A stretch of DNA of 64,000 bases, taken from Litorimonas sp964352855 (GTDB lineage Bacteria > Pseudomonadota > Alphaproteobacteria > Caulobacterales > Maricaulaceae). The translations under genes were made by a program, and so were the position numbers. Below the pieces are notes generated by a model. The model searched no databases. It was not told where the DNA came from and worked only from the letters and a program-made list of their open reading frames with translations. The stretch lies in the NCBI GenBank assembly GCA_964352855.1, contig CAYGTR010000001.1, forward strand, positions 124,001 through 188,000, given 5' to 3'. The stretch's first letter is position 1; each line of letters starts with the position of its first letter. Below, piece by piece: positions 60,516 through 64,000 of this stretch.

Positions 60516-62066
60516 ATGCCTAAAGTCCTTATTCCCATATTTGCTGATCAATTATCACATAATTTGTCTTCGCTCGCCCTCAGCAACCCAGAGGAGAGCG
60601 TCGTTTTGATGATGGAAGTAAATGAAGAAGCCACAACCGTCCCGCATCACCGGACAAAACTAGTCTTTCTATTCTCAGCTATGCGTCATTTTGCAGAAGA
60701 ATTGCGAGAAGAAGGTTGGGAGGTTGATTATATCACGCTCACAGATGCCCAAAATACGGGCTCTTTCACCGATGAGGTTGCTCGCGCGGTTAGCCGCCAC
60801 GACACAACACAAATTCGCGTCTGTGAGCCTTCGGAATATCGTGTTTTGGAGATGGTTGAGGGATGGGAAGACGAGGTCGGTGCGCCTGTTTCTATCACCC
60901 ATGATGACCGCTTTATCGCGACGAATGATGAATTCGCAGAATGGGCCGAAGGCCGCAAACAATTCCGTATGGAATATTTCTACCGAGATATGCGCCGTAA
61001 AACTGAACTTTTAATGGTGGGAGATCAGCCCGAAGGCGGACAATGGAATTTTGATAAAGACAATCGGAAACCGCCCAAAGATGGCTTGAATTTTCCTGGG
61101 CCTCTGAAATTTGAACCGGACGTTATTACTCAAGATGTCATTGAGATGGTCTGTGCTGAATTTCCATCGCGTATCGGGAAGGTCGATAATTTCTTCTACG
61201 GCGTCACCCGTGACCAAGCTTTGGAATGTTTGGACTATTTTGTCAAAGAGGGTTTGGAGCGTTTCGGGGATTACCAAGATGCGATGGTTGATGGCGAACC
61301 CTTTTTGTTTCATTCGCTGTTATCGCCTTATCTCAATGCCGGTCTACTCTCACCCTTAGAAATATGTCAGCGGATTGAAAACGCCTATAAAGAGGGCAAG
61401 GCGCCCATTAATGCTGTCGAAGGTTATATCCGACAAATCATTGGATGGCGTGAATATGTACGCGGTATTTATTGGCTGAAAATGCCGGATTATAAGCTCG
61501 AGAATTATCTAAATGCAGAGTTGGATTTACCCGACTTTTATTGGACGGGTGAGACAGATTTAAACTGCTTGTCTCAGTCTATCGGCCAGACACTTGATTA
61601 CGCTTACGCGCATCACATTCAGCGTTTGATGATTACGGGTAATTTTGCACTCTTAATCGGAGTTGATCCTTATGCCGTGCATGAGTGGTATTTGGCTGTT
61701 TATCTCGATGCGTTTGAATGGGTGGAGTTACCGAATACGTTGGGCATGAGCCAATTTGGCGATGGTGGCTTGTTAGGTTCAAAACCCTATTCCAGCAGCG
61801 GCTCCTATATCAACCGTATGTCAGATTATTGCAAAAATTGCCGCTATGATGTGAAGAAAAAAATAGGAGAAGACGCCTGTCCGTTTAATTCGCTCTATTG
61901 GAATTTCCTCTTTCGGAATGAAGATAAATTGCGGGGGAATAACCGTCTCGCTATGCCATATCGCAATTGGGATAAGATGGACGATGAGGTGAAATCAGAT
62001 TTAAATGAGCAGGCTGAAAACTTCATTAAAAGCTTAAAGGGCTCTAAAGCCAAAATATATATATAA
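60516..62066 (+). CDS. Iron-sulfur bacterial cryptochrome/photolyase (FeS-BCP, PhrB-like)
   Basis: The 516-residue protein belongs to the photolyase-related group that carries a 4Fe-4S cluster. The four cysteines lie at residues 351, 439, 442 and 455; their spacings (88, 3 and 13) are identical to those of the cluster ligands of Agrobacterium PhrB, a (6-4) photolyase. The FAD-binding domain is the C-terminal two thirds (GYIRQIIGWREYVRGIYW, ITGNFALLIGVDPYAVHEWY). It probably repairs (6-4) photoproducts or acts as a light sensor. It stands alone; its stop abuts the stop of the convergent hydrolase gene. Confidence 0.92.
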   Translation: MPKVLIPIFADQLSHNLSSLALSNPEESVVLMMEVNEEATTVPHHRTKLVFLFSAMRHFAEELREEGWEVDYITLTDAQNTGSFTDEVARAVSRHDTTQIRVCEPSEYRVLEMVEGWEDEVGAPVSITHDDRFIATNDEFAEWAEGRKQFRMEYFYRDMRRKTELLMVGDQPEGGQWNFDKDNRKPPKDGLNFPGPLKFEPDVITQDVIEMVCAEFPSRIGKVDNFFYGVTRDQALECLDYFVKEGLERFGDYQDAMVDGEPFLFHSLLSPYLNAGLLSPLEICQRIENAYKEGKAPINAVEGYIRQIIGWREYVRGIYWLKMPDYKLENYLNAELDLPDFYWTGETDLNCLSQSIGQTLDYAYAHHIQRLMITGNFALLIGVDPYAVHEWYLAVYLDAFEWVELPNTLGMSQFGDGGLLGSKPYSSSGSYINRMSDYCKNCRYDVKKKIGEDACPFNSLYWNFLFRNEDKLRGNNRLAMPYRNWDKMDDEVKSDLNEQAENFIKSLKGSKAKIYI

Positions 62067-62873
62067 TTATTTCAGTGCTTTATTGACTGCAGCTACAGCA
62101 TCCGAAGTAAAAGCGTCCATAAAGCCAAAACCCCATTCAGGATGATTGATAACCTCTCCATTTAACAAAAGCGGTGCAACACGCGGGGTTAAGTCATAGA
62201 GCATATCGCCGGGATTAAGCACCGTAATGTGATGTTTTAAAGTTTTGATGCGCTCTGGAAAATATTTGTTATAATTAAATGCAGCCGAATGACCCCATTC
62301 ATAAGCTTCACCTGCGCGCAGGTTTTCAGCAAAGCTCGCAGCGAGGTCTTCAAGCGAGACGCCGTCGCCTTTATAATGAACGGACTTCACCCACATGTCC
62401 TTAAATCGTGTGCCGTCTTCATCCAGAGGAATAGGTTGGAATTGGGTTTCGAAATCAGCTTGTTCTTCGGGGGTTAGAACGAGCGCAGAGACCATAACAA
62501 TTTTACGGACTTTATCCGGTTTCTGAAAGGCCATTTCAGTCGCAACTTTGGCGCCTGTATGATGCCCTAATAAGTCGATTTTTTTAAAGCCTAAACGCTT
62601 GATGACAGTCCAAGCGGATTTGGCATAATTCTCAATTGTCGCCTCGTCCTCAGACGGGGGTAAATCTGACTCACCGTGACCCGGATTATCAATAGCGATG
62701 ACCTGTCGCGTGTCGCCTATCAAAGACATAAACTTGACAAATTCACGGCTCGATTTTGGACTTTGATGCAAACAGATGAGCGGCAGTTTATCAGTTTTGT
62801 TTTTTGGCTCAGCCATACGAATATGGACTTGGCCATAACGCCCATCAACGAAGTGGCGTCTGATGTCCGCCAT
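62067..62873 (-). CDS. Alpha/beta-hydrolase fold protein with His at the nucleophile position
   Basis: The 268-residue protein has the alpha/beta-hydrolase fold: oxyanion region LICLHQSPKSSREF, then the strand and turn VIAIDNPGHGESD. In the nucleophile elbow the usual GxSxG is GHHTG (residues 103-107), so the nucleophile serine is His105. Near the C-terminus, where a catalytic histidine is expected, the sequence is HPEWGFGF with Phe249. It may be a pseudoenzyme, or belong to a subfamily with altered chemistry. Its ATG overlaps the DUF1838 stop by 1 nt, so the two are coupled and likely act together. No signal peptide. Confidence 0.8.
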   Translation of the reverse strand: MADIRRHFVDGRYGQVHIRMAEPKNKTDKLPLICLHQSPKSSREFVKFMSLIGDTRQVIAIDNPGHGESDLPPSEDEATIENYAKSAWTVIKRLGFKKIDLLGHHTGAKVATEMAFQKPDKVRKIVMVSALVLTPEEQADFETQFQPIPLDEDGTRFKDMWVKSVHYKGDGVSLEDLAASFAENLRAGEAYEWGHSAAFNYNKYFPERIKTLKHHITVLNPGDMLYDLTPRVAPLLLNGEVINHPEWGFGFMDAFTSDAVAAVNKALK

Positions 62874-63763
62874 CAGTCAGCCTGCTGCAAACGACGAATA
62901 TCAGCCAAGTCTTCGGGTGGTGCCGTCCAGAGCGGTGCATCGGCTTCGACATAGTCGCGAAGTGACTTCGGCACGTTTTCATAATCCGTGATACGCCATG
63001 TCACCATATGCATCGCTCCCATCGTGATACCGTCTTTCTGTGCCCATTCGGGCAAAGGCCCATAGCGCATGAACGTGATCATACCCGGTTTGCTCTGATC
63101 TTGTGGTATAACGAAATCATAATTCTCAAAGGTCTGATACCGCTTATCCGTTCCGCGGATGGGAAAGTCGAGGAAGAGAGGCGCCGTATAAAGCTCTAAA
63201 TCACCGACTTGGCGAACCGTTATGTCCGTGCCAGGGCCAATGCTGCGTTTAGCTGCGCCTTTGCCTTGCTCGACCATGGTTTGGAGATAGGGCGCATCTT
63301 TGTCCGTTTTATATTCATAGGTGATGAACTGATATGGGTAGGCAATCGGTTCAATTGGTTCGCTGTTAACCTCACGCACAACTTCATTCGTGTCTTTGTC
63401 ACGGTACACATAGATTTTGCGTGAATATTGCTCCGTCATCGTGTCAGAAACGCGATTAGCGCGGGCAATGTCATAGCCTTCAAAATTATACAGATGCTCG
63501 CCGCCAGGGAACGCGCGCAGCGTGCCGATAGAATACCAATAAACGGGCTCACCCGTCCCTGCGCGGGAGTTGACCCAAGTATCGTAGCGCTCCGGCGTCC
63601 ATCCGGTCGCCTCTACAGAGGCTGGGTCTGGGAAACTTGTTTGCGCAATCGCGTCTTTGGCTGTCCCGGCAATATCATTGATAGTCGTTTCACTGGAATT
63701 TGCAGAACAGGCGGCCAACGATAACGCCAAAGCAATGAGGCTAGTCTTCTTTACCCAATTCAT
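62873..63763 (-). CDS. DUF1838-type lipoprotein
   Basis: The ATG at 63763 gives a 296-residue protein with a lipoprotein signal ending LAACS; a longer frame from 63790 adds nine residues. The body matches the DUF1838 type (YWYSIGTLRAFPGGEHLYNFEGYDIAR in parts, QVGDLELYTAPLFLDFP). DUF1838 proteins are exported or lipid-anchored and have no known activity. It overlaps the upstream small gene by 23 nt and the hydrolase gene by 1 nt, forming a three-gene operon with them. Confidence 0.78.
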   Translation of the reverse strand: MNWVKKTSLIALALSLAACSANSSETTINDIAGTAKDAIAQTSFPDPASVEATGWTPERYDTWVNSRAGTGEPVYWYSIGTLRAFPGGEHLYNFEGYDIARANRVSDTMTEQYSRKIYVYRDKDTNEVVREVNSEPIEPIAYPYQFITYEYKTDKDAPYLQTMVEQGKGAAKRSIGPGTDITVRQVGDLELYTAPLFLDFPIRGTDKRYQTFENYDFVIPQDQSKPGMITFMRYGPLPEWAQKDGITMGAMHMVTWRITDYENVPKSLRDYVEADAPLWTAPPEDLADIRRLQQAD

Positions 63764-64000
63764 GTCCGATATCCTCTGATGATGGTTCATTTGGTTTATC
63801 TATCGCTTCAATCTCTTGCTGATAAATGCGCAGGATGCGGGCGAGATATTCTTGTGTCCAAGCGCCACGTTCTTCTGCGGCGGGTTTGGGCGGTGTATAG
63901 GCCTCAATATCGGCTTGGGTGATACTGCCTTTTTGCTCAAGCAGGCGTTCAATCGTGTCCATACGCTCCCGCATTACGGCGACCTCCTGGGCGATGGCCA
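63741..64000 (-). CDS. Protein of unknown function, probably cut by the window end
   Basis: The visible frame is open to the right edge. An ATG at 63974 preceded by AGGAGGT (7 nt spacing) would give a complete 77-residue protein; alternatively the upstream codons (AIAQEVAV) extend a longer protein beyond 64000, which their coiled-coil-like look favours. The sequence (RERMDTIERLLEQKGS, then AWTQEYLARILRIYQQEIEAI) suggests two helices with a Pro-rich link. It overlaps the DUF1838 gene by 23 nt. No family recognised. Confidence 0.6.
   Translation of the reverse strand, partial: AIAQEVAVMRERMDTIERLLEQKGSITQADIEAYTPPKPAAEERGAWTQEYLARILRIYQQEIEAIDKPNEPSSEDIGHELGKED

Noticed and set aside
1..64000. 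CRISPR arrays, insertion sequences, prophage, rRNA and tRNA genes
   Set aside because: I looked for repeated spacers, transposase or integrase motifs and RNA gene folds and saw none.

Overview
The window looks like chromosome of a marine, Caulobacter-like alphaproteobacterium, most probably in or near Hyphomonadales/Maricaulales. This is inferred from gene families and regulatory signals, not from a database search. Supporting signs are a Caulobacter-type tad/cpa pilus locus, the NDUFA12-type complex I accessory protein, DUF2155 and DUF3035 proteins typical of alphaproteobacteria, ClpS-ClpA, membrane-anchored cytochrome c, and several sites matching the cell-cycle regulator CtrA (TTAA-N7-TTAA) together with GANTC sites, the target of the CcrM methyltransferase. 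Base composition is moderate and no rRNA, tRNA, CRISPR array or insertion sequence was found.

Layout. 1-2.8 kb: the 3' end of ubiB is cut by the window edge (minus strand), then nrdB preceded by a pair of NrdR-like boxes. 2.8-3.6 kb: a protein tyrosine phosphatase. 3.6-16.7 kb: the tad (Flp pilus) locus. Two TadE-like pseudopilins and a stand-alone secretin N-terminal-domain protein lie on the minus strand; two tandem Flp pilins (missed by size-limited gene finding), the prepilin peptidase, cpaB-C-D-E-F and tadB-tadC lie on the plus strand; the TPR lipoprotein tadD closes the locus on the minus strand. 16.8-21.9 kb: leucyl aminopeptidase, a MarR-type regulator and an NlpC/P60 hydrolase, cytochrome c, prephenate dehydratase and a YHS protein. 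A dense CtrA/GANTC/inverted-repeat control region sits before the MarR gene. 22-25.4 kb: a TonB-dependent receptor and a decayed GNAT acetyltransferase. 25.4-30.7 kb: dacA-like carboxypeptidase, panC and DUF1272 on the minus strand, divergent from clpS-clpA. 30.7-35 kb: a kynureninase-like enzyme coupled to an atypical tryptophan 2,3-dioxygenase-like protein, then an AraC regulator and a beta-lactamase-fold lipoprotein. 35-44.8 kb: aspS, pentapeptide protein, NDUFA12, DUF2155, add, parE, glnE. 44.8-48.2 kb: a large autotransporter. 48.4-53.7 kb: lspA, DUF3035 lipoprotein, mutL, a small lipoprotein, rsmD and an RsuA/RluB-type pseudouridine synthase. 53.7-64 kb: tadA (tRNA deaminase), EamA and TauE transporters, a long coiled-coil protein under a perfect CtrA box, SleB hydrolase, PhoD-like phosphatase, nadC, an iron-sulfur photolyase, an alpha/beta hydrolase without the nucleophile serine, a DUF1838 lipoprotein and a protein cut by the window end.

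The thread linking many of these genes is envelope and cell-cycle biology. Perfect TTAA-N7-TTAA sites occur upstream of the tadE pair, the MarR/NlpC unit, the D,D-carboxypeptidase and the coiled-coil gene, with near matches before cpaB and tadD. This suggests that pilus assembly, peptidoglycan remodelling and a possible cytoskeletal element are timed together. The least ordinary items are the coiled-coil gene, the control region at 18.25-18.37 kb, the TDO-like/kynureninase-like pair, the ATCCCT/AGGGAT repeat cluster before the pilin gene, and the hydrolase with His at the nucleophile position.
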